64,000 nucleotides of DNA. Source: RFTU01 sp046094505. Its GTDB lineage: Bacteria > Pseudomonadota > Gammaproteobacteria > Burkholderiales > Burkholderiaceae_C. The notes under the pieces are model-generated. The model was not told the origin of the DNA and ran no database searches. It saw only the letters and a program-made list of their open reading frames with translations. A program made the translations under genes and the position numbers. Every line of letters begins with the position of its first letter. Position 1 is the stretch's first letter. Below, in pieces: positions 9,416-19,332 of this stretch. The stretch lies in assembly GCA_046094505.1 (NCBI GenBank), contig JBJTHN010000010.1, positions 41,879-105,878 on the forward strand, in the 5' to 3' direction.

Positions 9416-10015
9416 ATGCAAGCCCATCCTTTGCTGTCTGCAGCCCCGCGTGCCCCCCGGGCCATCCAGCCAACGTTGAGCGCAGCGGCCTGCCTGGCGC
9501 TGGCCCTGCTGGGGGGCTGCGCTTCGCGCCCTGATGCGGTGGCCCTGCGCGCGCCGGGCATGTTGGAGCGCCTGACCCCCTACCGCGTGGACATCCAACA
9601 GGGCAACGTCGTCACCCGCGAGCAGCTGGCACTTATCAAGCCTGGCATGCCCCGCGAAGATGTGCGAGACGTCCTGGGCAGCCCCATGCTCACCGATGTC
9701 TTCCACGCCAACCGTTGGGATTTCGTCTTCGTCAGCCAACGCTCGGGCAGCACCGACAAGTCACCCACGCGTCTGGCCGTGGCGGTGCACTTCAAGAATG
9801 GTGTGGTGGAACGCGTGGTGGCCCCTGATCTGCCCACGGAGCACCAGTTCGTGGCGGGCATGGTGGACCGCCGAGCCCCAGCACCGAAGGTGCCCCCCTT
9901 GGAGTTGACCCAAGCCCAGCGCGACAAACTGCCCTTGCCCGTGCGGAGTGAGGCCGCTGCTTCGCCCCTGCCCCAGGGCCCTGCACGCAGCTACCCGCCC
10001 CTGGAGCCGCGCTGA
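9416..10015 (+). CDS. bamE: Outer membrane assembly lipoprotein BamE (OmlA/SmpA)
   Basis: Lipoprotein of the BAM complex that folds beta-barrel outer-membrane proteins. The signal peptide ends in the lipobox ALLGGC near residue 35. The SmpA/OmlA domain follows: QQGNVVTREQLALIKPGM, then DVRDVLGSPMLTD and NRWDFVFV. The C-terminal Pro/Ala-rich tail is an extension beyond the core BamE fold. The ATG at 9416 gives a normal signal peptide; a longer in-frame start lies within the divergent fur gene and is not credible. A -10-like TAGAAT sits at 9366-9371. The stop overlaps the dapB start (TGATG). Confidence 0.92.
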   Translation: MQAHPLLSAAPRAPRAIQPTLSAAACLALALLGGCASRPDAVALRAPGMLERLTPYRVDIQQGNVVTREQLALIKPGMPREDVRDVLGSPMLTDVFHANRWDFVFVSQRSGSTDKSPTRLAVAVHFKNGVVERVVAPDLPTEHQFVAGMVDRRAPAPKVPPLELTQAQRDKLPLPVRSEAAASPLPQGPARSYPPLEPR

Positions 10016-10845
10016 TGGCCGCTGCTCCCCAGGGCGATCGCCCCATTCGCGTGGCGGTGGCCGGTGCCAGTGGGCGCATGGGCCGCATGCTGATTGAAGC
10101 GGTGGCGCAGGCACCGGACTGTGTGCTCAGCGCTGCACTGGATGTTCCGGGCAGCCCCGCCCTGGGCAGCGACGCCACGGCGTGGCTGGGCCGTGCCAGC
10201 GGCATTCGGGTGGGTGCGGACTTGCTGGCCGCTGCCGCGGCCAGCGACGTGTTGATCGACTTCACCCGCCCGGAAGGCACCCTGGCCCACCTGCAGTTCT
10301 GCCGTGCATACGGCACCCGCATGGTCATTGGCACCACCGGTTTTTCGGCCGAGCAAAAGGCCGAAGTGGCCGCCCATGCCCAGCACATTGGGGTGGTGAT
10401 GGCACCGAACATGGCGGTGGGCGTGAATGTGGTCTTGCAGTTGCTGGACATGGCCACCCGAGCCCTGAGCGAAGGCTATGACATCGAAATCGTCGAGGCC
10501 CATCACCGTCACAAGGTGGATGCGCCCAGTGGCACCGCCTTGCGCATGGGCGAGGTGGTGGCCCAGGCCCTGGGGCGCAGCCTGCAAGACTGCGCGGTGC
10601 ACGGGCGCGAGGGCGTGACCGGCGAGCGCGACCCCTCCACCATTGGCTTTGCAACCGTGCGCGGTGGGGACGTCGTGGGCGACCACACGGTGCTGTACCT
10701 GGGTACCGGAGAGCGCATCGAGATCACCCACAAGAGCAGCAGCCGCGTGACTTATGCCCAGGGCAGCCTTCGGGCCGCACGCTTCCTCATGGGACGCGGC
10801 GCGGGGCTGTTCGACATGGCGCAGGTCCTGGGCTTTCGAGCCTAA
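10015..10845 (+). CDS. dapB: 4-hydroxy-tetrahydrodipicolinate reductase
   Basis: DapB reduces the dihydrodipicolinate-pathway intermediate with NAD(P)H in lysine and meso-diaminopimelate synthesis. The 276-residue protein has the Rossmann motif VAGASGRMGRMLIEAV near its N-terminus, the GTTGF loop, and the catalytic/signature segment EAHHRHKVDAPSGTAL with the conserved His pair and Lys. It overlaps bamE by 1 bp and is followed after 15 bp by exbB, suggesting one transcript. Confidence 0.97.
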   Translation: MAAAPQGDRPIRVAVAGASGRMGRMLIEAVAQAPDCVLSAALDVPGSPALGSDATAWLGRASGIRVGADLLAAAAASDVLIDFTRPEGTLAHLQFCRAYGTRMVIGTTGFSAEQKAEVAAHAQHIGVVMAPNMAVGVNVVLQLLDMATRALSEGYDIEIVEAHHRHKVDAPSGTALRMGEVVAQALGRSLQDCAVHGREGVTGERDPSTIGFATVRGGDVVGDHTVLYLGTGERIEITHKSSSRVTYAQGSLRAARFLMGRGAGLFDMAQVLGFRA

Positions 10846-10860
10846 GGCCCGCGGCCGCCC

Positions 10861-11507
<647 letters not shown>

Positions 11508-11511
<4 letters not shown>

Positions 11512-11972
11512 GCTTCGGTCGCATGCCCAGCCGTTGGCGTTCAGAGCCCATGGGCGAGATCAACATGACGCCCCTGATCGACGTCATGCTGGTGCTGGTG
11601 GTCATCTTCATGGTCACGGCGCCGCTGATGAGCAACAGCTTGAAGCTGGACCTGCCGCGCAGCGACGCGGCGGGCCCTTCCCAGGCACCCAAGCCGCTGT
11701 TGGTGGCTCTGGACGGGCAGGGGCGTACCTATGTGGGTGAGCAGCGTGTTGACCGCGAGCAGCTGGTGACCCTGGCCACACAGGCGGCTGAGCGTGACCC
11801 CAAAACCGAGGTGCAGTTGCGCGCCGACCGCAGCGCGCCCTACGGCCAGGTGGTCGAGCTCATCGGCGTGTTGCAGAAAGCGGGCCTGTCGCGCATGGCC
11901 TTTGTCACCGACTCGGCTGGGGGGCGGCCTCCTACAATTCCGCCCCATGAATCCCAAGTACCTGCCCAGTGA
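11508..11972 (+). CDS. exbD: Biopolymer transport protein ExbD/TolR
   Basis: Single-pass partner of the preceding channel. The N-terminal signature is INMTPLIDVMLVLVVIFM, with the conserved protonatable Asp in the membrane segment. The periplasmic domain contains VQLRADRSAPYGQVVELIGV. The 154-residue protein ends within the first 26 nt of leuS, in a different frame. The last residues (about GGRPPTIPPHESQVPAQ) look like unconstrained read-through, so the domain proper probably ends near residue 138. Confidence 0.88.
11933..11938 (+). promoter_or_regulatory. -10-like element directly before leuS
   Basis: TACAAT lies inside the exbD coding end, 8 bp before the leuS ATG. That distance would place the transcription start at or next to the start codon, that is, a leaderless message. 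No clear -35 is seen and no Shine-Dalgarno is visible before leuS. Confidence 0.35.
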
Positions 11973-14643
11973 GGTGGAAGCCGCGGCCCAATCGCATTGG
12001 GCTGCGCACGACGCCTACCGCGTCACCGAAGACCCGAACAAGCCCAAGTTCTACGCCTGCTCCATGCTGCCCTATCCCTGTGGCAAGCTGCACATGGGGC
12101 ATGTGCGCAACTACACCATCAACGACATGCTGACCCGTCATCTGCGGATGAAGGGCTTCAATGTGCTGATGCCCATGGGTTGGGACGCCTTCGGACTGCC
12201 CGCTGAAAACGCGGCCATGAAGAACAGGGTGCCGCCGGCGAAGTGGGCCTACGACAACATCGCCCACATGAAGGGCCAGATGAAGGCCATGGGCCTGGCC
12301 ATCGACTGGAGCCGCGAGGCGGCCACCTGCAGCCCCGAGTACTACCGGTGGAACCAGTGGCTGTTCCTGAAGATGCTCAAGGCCGGCATTGCCGAGCGGC
12401 GGACGCAGGTTGTGAACTGGGACCCGGAGGACCAAACCGTGCTGGCCAATGAGCAGGTGGTCGATGGCCGTGGTTGGCGCTCGGGCGCTCTGGTGGAAAG
12501 GCGCGAGATTCCCGGCTACTACCTGCGCATCACCCAGTACGCCGAAGAACTGCTGCAGCACGTCAAGGACGGTCTGCCAGGCTGGCCCGAGCGGGTCAAG
12601 GCCATGCAGGAGAACTGGATCGGCAAGAGCGCCGGCGTGCGCTTTGCCTTCACCCACGACATCCGCGGTCAAGATGGCGCCTTGGTGCAAGACGGCCGGC
12701 TGTATGTGTTCACCACACGGGCCGACACCCTGATGGGTGTGACCTTCTGTGCGGTGGCGCCTGAACACCCGCTGGCGGCTGTGGCCGCCGCGCGCGACCC
12801 CAACGTGGCCGCTTTTGTGGAGGCCTGCAAGCAAGGCGGCACCACCGAGGCCGAATTGGCCACCAAGGACAAGGAAGGCGTGCCCACCGGCTTGTCGGTG
12901 ACGCACCCGGTGACGGGTGCAGCCGTGCCGGTGTGGGTGGGTAACTATGTGCTCATGGGCTACGGTGACGGCGCTGTGATGGGCGTGCCCGCCCACGATG
13001 AACGCGATTTCGCCTTTGCCTTGAGATACGGTCTGCGCATCGAGCCCGTGGTGGCGGTGCCCGGGCAGACCTTCGACGCCACCCGCTGGCAGGAGTGGTA
13101 CGCCGACAAGCAAAGCGGACGCTGCGTGAACTCAGGCTTTTTGGATGGTCTGGGCCATGCTCAGGCCGTGGACCAGGTGGCCAGCTTCCTGGCAGGCAAG
13201 GGCCTGGGGGAGAAGCGCACCACCTGGCGCCTGCGCGATTGGGGCATCAGCCGCCAGCGCTACTGGGGCACGCCCATCCCCATCATCCATTGCGACGACT
13301 GCGGCGCTGTGCCCGTGCCCGAAGCCGACCTGCCGGTGGTGTTGCCTGAAGACCTGATCCCCGATGGCAGTGGCAACCCCCTGAACCAGTGCGAGTCCTT
13401 CCTGAAGGTGGACTGTCCGAGTTGCGGCAAGCCCGCGCGGCGCGAAACCGACACGATGGACACCTTCGTCGACTCCTCGTGGTACTACATGCGCTACTGC
13501 GACCCGCAGGACGCTCAGCGCATGGTGGGTTCGGGCACGGCCTATTGGATGCAGGCCCAGGGTGCGGCTGGTGGCAGCGCCGGCATGGACCAGTACATCG
13601 GCGGCATTGAGCACGCCATCCTGCACCTCTTGTACGCGCGCTTTTGGACCAAGGTCATGCGCGACGTGGGCCTGGTGCAGGTGGACGAGCCCTTCACCAA
13701 GCTGCTCACGCAGGGCATGGTGCTCAACCACATCTATTCGCGCCGCACGGACAAGGGCGGCATCGAATACTTCTGGCCCCACGAGGTCGAGAATGTGTTT
13801 GATGAGGGCGGCAAGATCGTGGGGGCCCGGCTGAAGCAGGCCAAAGGCGATTGGCCGGCGGGCACGCCCATCACCTACGAAGGTGTGGGCACCATGTCCA
13901 AGTCGAAAAACAACGGCGTGGACCCCCAAGAGCTGATCGACCGATATGGGGCTGACACCGCACGCCTGTTCGTGATGTTCGCATCCCCGCCGGAGCAGAC
14001 CCTGGAGTGGAACGATGCCGGCGTGGAGGGCTCGCACCGCTTCCTCAAGCGCGTATGGGCGCTGGCCGCCAAGCATGAGGGCCTCTTGCAGCGCGCCACG
14101 GCAGGCGACCTCAGCGGTGCGGCCTTGGGTGCGAAGGCCAAGGCCTTGCGCCGTGAGGTGCATCTGGTGCTCAAACAGGTGAGCTATGACTACGAGCGTA
14201 TGCAATACAACACCGTGGTGTCGGGCTGCATGAAGCTGCTCAACACCTTGGAGGCCTTCGAGCCTTCGGCCGGTGAGGGCGCCGATGGCGACGCAGCGGC
14301 CCTGTGCGAAGGCGTGTCGGTGCTGCTTCGTGCGCTGTACCCGGCTTGTCCGCATCTGACCCATGGACTGTGGGTGGGCCTGGGCTATGCCGCGCGCCAA
14401 GGCGACCTGCTGGACGCCGCCTGGCCGGCCGTGGATGAAACGGCGCTGGTGCAAGACGAGATGGAGCTGGTGCTGCAGATTGCCGGGAAAATGCGCGGCA
14501 GCCTGCGGGTGCCGGCCCAGGCGGATCAGGCCGCCATCGAAGCGGTGGCCTTGGCCAGCCCCGAGTTCGCACGCTTTTCCGAAGGCCGCCCCGCGCGCAA
14601 GGTGGTGATCGTGCCCGGGCGCTTGGTCAACGTGGTGGTTTGA
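11947..14643 (+). CDS. leuS: Leucyl-tRNA synthetase
   Basis: Class I aminoacyl-tRNA synthetase charging tRNA-Leu, with post-transfer editing. The 898-residue protein has the HIGH-type motif in YPCGKLHMGHVRNY, the CP1 editing domain with TTRADTLMGVTFCAVAPEH, a zinc-type cysteine segment (CDDCGAVPVPE and DCPSCGKPARRE), and the KMSKS motif GTMSKSKNNGVDP. The ATG at 11947 begins MNPKYLPSEVEAAAQ, the canonical LeuS N-terminus. It overlaps exbD by 26 bp, and its stop overlaps the lptE start by one base. Confidence 0.98.
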   Translation: MNPKYLPSEVEAAAQSHWAAHDAYRVTEDPNKPKFYACSMLPYPCGKLHMGHVRNYTINDMLTRHLRMKGFNVLMPMGWDAFGLPAENAAMKNRVPPAKWAYDNIAHMKGQMKAMGLAIDWSREAATCSPEYYRWNQWLFLKMLKAGIAERRTQVVNWDPEDQTVLANEQVVDGRGWRSGALVERREIPGYYLRITQYAEELLQHVKDGLPGWPERVKAMQENWIGKSAGVRFAFTHDIRGQDGALVQDGRLYVFTTRADTLMGVTFCAVAPEHPLAAVAAARDPNVAAFVEACKQGGTTEAELATKDKEGVPTGLSVTHPVTGAAVPVWVGNYVLMGYGDGAVMGVPAHDERDFAFALRYGLRIEPVVAVPGQTFDATRWQEWYADKQSGRCVNSGFLDGLGHAQAVDQVASFLAGKGLGEKRTTWRLRDWGISRQRYWGTPIPIIHCDDCGAVPVPEADLPVVLPEDLIPDGSGNPLNQCESFLKVDCPSCGKPARRETDTMDTFVDSSWYYMRYCDPQDAQRMVGSGTAYWMQAQGAAGGSAGMDQYIGGIEHAILHLLYARFWTKVMRDVGLVQVDEPFTKLLTQGMVLNHIYSRRTDKGGIEYFWPHEVENVFDEGGKIVGARLKQAKGDWPAGTPITYEGVGTMSKSKNNGVDPQELIDRYGADTARLFVMFASPPEQTLEWNDAGVEGSHRFLKRVWALAAKHEGLLQRATAGDLSGAALGAKAKALRREVHLVLKQVSYDYERMQYNTVVSGCMKLLNTLEAFEPSAGEGADGDAAALCEGVSVLLRALYPACPHLTHGLWVGLGYAARQGDLLDAAWPAVDETALVQDEMELVLQIAGKMRGSLRVPAQADQAAIEAVALASPEFARFSEGRPARKVVIVPGRLVNVVV

Positions 14644-15218
14644 TGAAGCGTGCTGCGCCCGCGCCAAGCACGGCCTGTGGGCCGCAGCGCCGGGCTGCCT
14701 GGATGCACCTGGCGGGCCTCACCGGCCTGGTGGGCGCGGCCGTGCTGCTGGGGGGCTGCGGCTTCAAGCTGCGCGGCACTGCCTCCATGGGTTTTTCCCG
14801 CCTGCAGTTGGTGGGTGTGCCGACCACCACGCCGCTGGGCCGCGAGCTGCGCCAGCAGTTGGGCGGGCGGGTGCAGCTGGTGGACCCCCCCGCACCGGTG
14901 CAGGTGGTGTTGCGCCTTGAAGGTGCACAGCGTGAAAAGATCGTCACCGGCCTGACCACAGCGGGCTTGGTGCGCGAGCTGGTGCTGCGGTTGCGCTTGC
15001 GGTTTTCCTTGTCCACGGCGCGGGGTCGTGTGCTGATCGAGCCCACCGATCTCGTTCTGCAGCGCGACCTGTCCACCAACGAGAGTGCGGCCTTGGCCAA
15101 GGCGCGTGAGGAAGAGGAAATCTTTCGCGTGCTGGAGCGCGACATGGTGCTGCAGATCATTCGCCGCCTGGAGGCGGTGGTGTTGCCGCCTGAATCTGGC
15201 GCCGCCGGCGCGCGCTAG
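14643..15218 (+). CDS. lptE: LPS assembly lipoprotein LptE
   Basis: Outer-membrane lipoprotein that plugs LptD in the LPS translocon. It has 191 residues with a lipobox LLGGCGFKLRG, where CGFKLRG is the characteristic LptE start of the mature protein, followed by a short beta/alpha domain with STNESAALAKAREEEEIF and a C-terminal helix MVLQIIRRLEAV. The leuS-lptE-holA order is highly conserved in Proteobacteria and supports the call. Confidence 0.93.
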   Translation: MKRAAPAPSTACGPQRRAAWMHLAGLTGLVGAAVLLGGCGFKLRGTASMGFSRLQLVGVPTTTPLGRELRQQLGGRVQLVDPPAPVQVVLRLEGAQREKIVTGLTTAGLVRELVLRLRLRFSLSTARGRVLIEPTDLVLQRDLSTNESAALAKAREEEEIFRVLERDMVLQIIRRLEAVVLPPESGAAGAR

Positions 15219-15223
15219 CCAAC

Positions 15224-16294
15224 ATGCAGTTGCGCGGCGATCAACTCGGTGCTCACCTGGACAAGGTGGGCAGTGGCCTGCGCCCCGTGTATGTGATCCA
15301 CGGCGACGACCCGCTGCTCACGCAGGAGGCCGGTGATGCGCTGCGCCAGGCCGCGCGCGCGGCCGGCTACACCGACCGGCAGGTGCACACCGTCGGTGGG
15401 GCCCACTTTGATTGGAGTGCGGTGCTGGCCAGCGCCCGTGCCATGAGCCTGTTCGCCCACCGCCAACTGATTGAGATTCGGATTCCATCGGGCAAGCCGG
15501 GCAAGGACGGGTCACAGGCCTTGCAGCAGTACTGTGAGGCGCTGAGCGAGGACGTATGCACCTTGGTGTTTCTGCCGCGCTTGGGGCGTGAGCAACTGGC
15601 CAGCGCCTGGTTCACCGCCTTGGACGCCGCCGGTGTGAGCCTGCGCATCGACCCGGTGGAGCGCAAGGACCTGCCGGCCTGGATGGCCCGGCGCCTGGCC
15701 TTGCAGGGGCTGGATGTGGGGCAGGGTGAGCAGGCCCAACGCATCCTGTCGTTTTTGGCCGATCGCGTGGAGGGCAACCTGTTGGCGGCCCACCAGGAGA
15801 TCCAGAAACTGGCCCTGCTGCACCCGCCGGGCACGCTGAGCTGGCAGCAGGTCGAAGACGCTGTGCTCAATGTGGCCCGCTACGATGTGTTCAAGCTCTC
15901 AGAGGCGGTGCTGGCCTGCCAGTCCGCGCGTGCGCAGCGCATGCTGCAGGGGCTGCGTGCTTCAGGGGAGGCGCCGGTGCTGGTGCACTGGACGCTGGCC
16001 GAAGACCTGCGCGCACTGTGGCGGGTCAAAGACGCACTTGCGCAGGGCAAGCCCCTGCCCATGGCGCTGCGCGAGCAGCGGGTGTGGGGCTTGAAGGAGC
16101 GCCTGTTTGAGCGGGTGGCCCCGCGGGTCACGCCAGACGAGCTGGCCGCCCTGGTGCACGCCGCCAGTGTGGTTGACGGTGTGGTCAAGGGCCTGCGTGA
16201 CCCCGCCTGGCCTCATGACCCCTGGCAGGCCCTGGAGCGCCTGATGGCTCAGGCGCTGGCCTGCTTCAAGCCGGCCTACGCGAACGCGCGATGA
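15224..16294 (+). CDS. holA: DNA polymerase III subunit delta
   Basis: Delta is the clamp-loader subunit that opens the beta sliding clamp. The 356-residue protein begins with a helix and the strand PVYVIHGDDPLLTQEA, the delta-family hallmark, and carries NLLAAHQEIQKLALL and the C-terminal collar domain with VLVHWTLAEDLRALWRVK. It lies 5 bp after lptE. Its last 29 bp overlap the convergent dsbA end. Confidence 0.95.
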   Translation: MQLRGDQLGAHLDKVGSGLRPVYVIHGDDPLLTQEAGDALRQAARAAGYTDRQVHTVGGAHFDWSAVLASARAMSLFAHRQLIEIRIPSGKPGKDGSQALQQYCEALSEDVCTLVFLPRLGREQLASAWFTALDAAGVSLRIDPVERKDLPAWMARRLALQGLDVGQGEQAQRILSFLADRVEGNLLAAHQEIQKLALLHPPGTLSWQQVEDAVLNVARYDVFKLSEAVLACQSARAQRMLQGLRASGEAPVLVHWTLAEDLRALWRVKDALAQGKPLPMALREQRVWGLKERLFERVAPRVTPDELAALVHAASVVDGVVKGLRDPAWPHDPWQALERLMAQALACFKPAYANAR

Positions 16295-16937
16295 GGGCGT
16301 CGGCCACCTGAAGGGCACGCTCGTTGCTGCCGGCCATGGAGCCGGCGGTGAGGAAGCGGCCCGCAACCCCCAGTGCGGGCACGCCTTCCAGCGCATACGC
16401 TTGGGCCAGTTGCTGGCTCTGTTTGACCTTGGAGGCCACGCCGAAGGCGTTGAAGGCCTCGCCGAACTTCTGCTTGTCCACGCCCTGTTCGGCCACAAAG
16501 GCTGCGATGTCGTCGAATTTGTCGAGACGTCGGCGTTGCACATGCAGGGCCGCAAAGATGCGCTTGTGCACCGTGTTCAACTGGCCCAAGGCCTCCAGGG
16601 CGAAGAACATCCGTGCATGGGCTTCGTGAAGTGCGCCGAACACCACCGGCATGCGGCGAAACGTCACATCGGCGGCCAGCTTGGCCGACCAGACTTCCAG
16701 GGCGGGCTCCAGCGCGTGGCAGTGTGGGCAGCCGTACCAGAAGAACTCCACCACATCGATCTTGCCGTGGCCCGGCACCGGTGCTGGGCTGGCCAGCCGG
16801 CGGAAGTCGCGGCCTTCGACGAAATCGCTGCCTTGGGCATGGGCCAGGGGAGCCAGGCCGCTCCAAGCGGCGGCCTGGGCGGCCAGCAGGGCGCAGCCGC
16901 CCAGGGCGGGTTGTTGCAGGAACTTGCGTCGCTTCAT
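16266..16937 (-). CDS. dsbA: Thiol:disulfide interchange protein DsbA
   Basis: Periplasmic oxidase that introduces disulfides. The active site is C70-P-H-C73 in FFWYGCPHCHALEP. The cis-Pro loop GVPALGV lies near the C-terminus. The signal peptide begins MKRRKFLQQP, with an Arg pair and RRKFLQ resembling a Tat motif, although export through Sec is usual for DsbA. The ATG at 16937 is preferred over one 24 bp upstream because it gives the compact signal peptide. Immediately upstream is the SPOR gene, 20 bp away, and its transcript probably continues into dsbA. Confidence 0.94.
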   Translation of the reverse strand: MKRRKFLQQPALGGCALLAAQAAAWSGLAPLAHAQGSDFVEGRDFRRLASPAPVPGHGKIDVVEFFWYGCPHCHALEPALEVWSAKLAADVTFRRMPVVFGALHEAHARMFFALEALGQLNTVHKRIFAALHVQRRRLDKFDDIAAFVAEQGVDKQKFGEAFNAFGVASKVKQSQQLAQAYALEGVPALGVAGRFLTAGSMAGSNERALQVADALIARSRRPA

Positions 16938-16957
16938 GATGACTCCCAATGCGTTGG

Positions 16958-17584
16958 TCAAGGTGTGGCGCTGCGCTCCACGCGCACCAGGCTGACCTCA
17001 ATGCCCGCGGCTTGCAGCCGGTCCATGGGCCCTTGCGTTTCATCGCGGGTTTCGTAGGGGCCCACGCGCACCCGGAACACGGGGCGTCCACCCTGTTCGC
17101 GTTCGGAGATGCGGGCGGCAAAGCCCAGCATCGCCAGACGGGCGCGTTGTTGCTCCGCGTCTTCGGCCTTGCTGAAGGCGCCGGCCTGGATGAACAGGCC
17201 CGTGACCTCGGGCCGCGGGTCGGGTGCGGCAGGCGAGCGGGCGGGGGTTGCGCCCGCGGCGGCCGGGGCCGCCGCGTTTGGTGCGGCACTGCCGGCTGCG
17301 GCGGTGCCCGTGGCGGTGGGTGCTGCCGCGCCGTCGCCCTCAGCCGCTGGTGCCGAGGCCGCCGGCGCAGGTACGCCGGCCTTGCCTGCCAGCGGCGCAT
17401 TGGGGTTCCAGTTTTTGTTGCGTTCGGCTTCGGCGCTGTCTTGGTCGGCCGTGCGTTGGGGCAGCTTGTCCACGAAGGGTACGGGCACCTTGCTCACATA
17501 CAGCGCCACGGCCAGGGCCACGCCCAAGCCCAACACCAGGCCCACGATCAGGCCGATGAGGGTTCCCCCGCGTTGTGACTTCAT
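16958..17584 (-). CDS. SPOR-domain protein (FtsN-like)
   Basis: Predicted single-pass inner-membrane protein with a periplasmic SPOR domain that binds denuded septal peptidoglycan. The N-terminal segment GTLIGLIVGLVLGLGVALAV is the membrane anchor, followed by VSKVPVPFVDKLPQRT, a conserved feature of these betaproteobacterial proteins. A long Ala/Pro-rich linker (about residues 68-125) precedes the SPOR domain (about 128-205: LFIQAGAFSKAEDAEQQRA and RVRVGPYETRDE). It overlaps argS by ATGA and sits between argS and dsbA, the usual place for an FtsN-like protein in this group. Whether it is the true FtsN is not shown. Confidence 0.88.
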   Translation of the reverse strand: MKSQRGGTLIGLIVGLVLGLGVALAVALYVSKVPVPFVDKLPQRTADQDSAEAERNKNWNPNAPLAGKAGVPAPAASAPAAEGDGAAAPTATGTAAAGSAAPNAAAPAAAGATPARSPAAPDPRPEVTGLFIQAGAFSKAEDAEQQRARLAMLGFAARISEREQGGRPVFRVRVGPYETRDETQGPMDRLQAAGIEVSLVRVERSATP

Positions 17585-19323
17585 GCGATCACCTCTTCGC
17601 TGATGACCCGCTCCAGGCGTTGAGGGGCCGACACACCCACCACTGCCAGGGCATTGGCCAGCACCTGCCGTGTGGCCTGCAGCAGGGACAGGCGCGCACG
17701 GGTGAGCTCGGCGTCTGGCGCCAGGAATCGCTCGGCGGCGTAGTAACTGTGGAAGGCGCCTGCCAGGTCGCGCGCGTAAAAGGCCACGTCGTGCGGGGCC
17801 AGGTCTTGCGCGGCACCGGTGAGCATGTCGGGGTACTGCGCCAGCTTGAGCATGAGGGCGGCCTCGGTGGGCGCGGTGAGCAGGGACCGTTGGGCACCGG
17901 CCAAGGCCGTCACATCGCCGCCACCTTGTGCGTACTGCTCCAGCACCGAGCAGATGCGCGCATGCGCGTACTGCACATAGAACACGGGGTTCTCGTCGTT
18001 TTGCTGCAGGGCCAGGTCGACGTCGAAGGTGAATTCGGTGTCGGCCTTTCGGCTGATGAGGAAAAAGCGCACCGCGTCACGGCTGGTCCAGTCGATGAGG
18101 TCGCGCAGCGTGACGTAGCTGCCCGCCCGCTTGGAGATCTTCACCTCCTGGCCGCCCTTCATCACCGTCACCATCTTGTGCAGCACATAGTCGGGCCAGC
18201 CCGTGGGGACGCCCACGCCTGCAGCCTGAAGGCCTGCGCGAACACGGGCGATGGTGCCGTGGTGGTCACTGCCCTGCACATTGATGACCTGCCCAAAGCC
18301 GCGTTCCCATTTGTGGATGTGGTAAGCCACATCGGGCACAAAATAGGTGTAGCCGCCTTGCATCTCGCGGCCTTCGGCGTCGACGGTGGCCGACTTGCGC
18401 ATCACGCGGTCTTTGTCGTCGCCGTAGTCGGTCGAGCGCAGCCACAGCGCGCCCCCGTCTTCGTACGTCTTGCCCGCCGCCATCAGGCGCTGCACGGCCT
18501 GTTCCACACGGCCGCTGCTGTAGAGGCTGGATTCCAGGTAGTAGTGATCAAAGCGCACGCCGAAGGCCTGCAGGTCGAGGTCTTGCTCGTGGCGCAAATA
18601 GGCCACGGCGAACTGGCGGATCGACTCGAGGTCGTTCACGTCGCCGCTGGCGGTGTAGGCACGGTCGTCGGCCGTGACCGTGGCGCCGGCCAGGAAGTCG
18701 CGCGCGATGTCGGCGATGTAGTCGCCGTTGTAGGCCGCTTCGGGCCACTGCACGTCCCCGGGCTTAAGGCCTCGCGCGCGGGCCTGCACCGAGGTGGCCA
18801 GAGTGGCGATCTGAACGCCGGCGTCGTTGTAGTAGAACTCGCGCTGCACCTGCGCGCCCTGCGACTCCAACAGGTTGCACAACGCGTCGCCCAGCGCGGC
18901 TTGGCGGCCATGGCCTACATGCAGCGGACCGGTGGGGTTGGCCGAGACGAACTCCACCATCACGCGCTGGCCCTTGTCGGCGCGGCGGCCAAAGCACGCG
19001 CCTTGCTGCAGCACCTCGGTCACCACGGTTTGGCGCGCCGCGGGCGTCAGGCGCAGGTTGATGAACCCGGGGCCTGCAATCTCGAGGTCTTGCACCCAGG
19101 TTTGAACCGCGGCTTGTGCCTTGAGCGCCTCCACCAGGGCCTGTGCCAGGGCGCGCGGGTTCTGCTTGAGTGGTCGGGCCAGGGCCATGGCGGCGGTGAC
19201 GGCCAGGTCGCCGTGTGCCGCTTGGCGCGGCGATTCAAAGGCCACGGCCAAGCCGTGGCCGGGGGCAATCGAGCCCACGGCCGCTTTCAGCGCGGCTTGC
19301 AGGGCTTGCTTCACTTGGATCAT
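17581..19323 (-). CDS. argS: Arginyl-tRNA synthetase
   Basis: Class I synthetase charging tRNA-Arg. The 580-residue protein has the HIGH-type motif in ANPTGPLHVGHGRQAALGD, the tRNA-binding N-terminal Add-1 domain, the KMSKS-equivalent EVKISKRAGSYVTL, and the DALR anticodon-binding domain containing NPVFYVQYAHARICSVL. The start ATG at 19323 begins MIQVKQALQAAL. The SPOR gene follows with a 4-bp overlap, so the two are co-transcribed. Confidence 0.97.
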   Translation of the reverse strand: MIQVKQALQAALKAAVGSIAPGHGLAVAFESPRQAAHGDLAVTAAMALARPLKQNPRALAQALVEALKAQAAVQTWVQDLEIAGPGFINLRLTPAARQTVVTEVLQQGACFGRRADKGQRVMVEFVSANPTGPLHVGHGRQAALGDALCNLLESQGAQVQREFYYNDAGVQIATLATSVQARARGLKPGDVQWPEAAYNGDYIADIARDFLAGATVTADDRAYTASGDVNDLESIRQFAVAYLRHEQDLDLQAFGVRFDHYYLESSLYSSGRVEQAVQRLMAAGKTYEDGGALWLRSTDYGDDKDRVMRKSATVDAEGREMQGGYTYFVPDVAYHIHKWERGFGQVINVQGSDHHGTIARVRAGLQAAGVGVPTGWPDYVLHKMVTVMKGGQEVKISKRAGSYVTLRDLIDWTSRDAVRFFLISRKADTEFTFDVDLALQQNDENPVFYVQYAHARICSVLEQYAQGGGDVTALAGAQRSLLTAPTEAALMLKLAQYPDMLTGAAQDLAPHDVAFYARDLAGAFHSYYAAERFLAPDAELTRARLSLLQATRQVLANALAVVGVSAPQRLERVISEEVIA

Positions 19324-19332
19324 GGGCCAATT

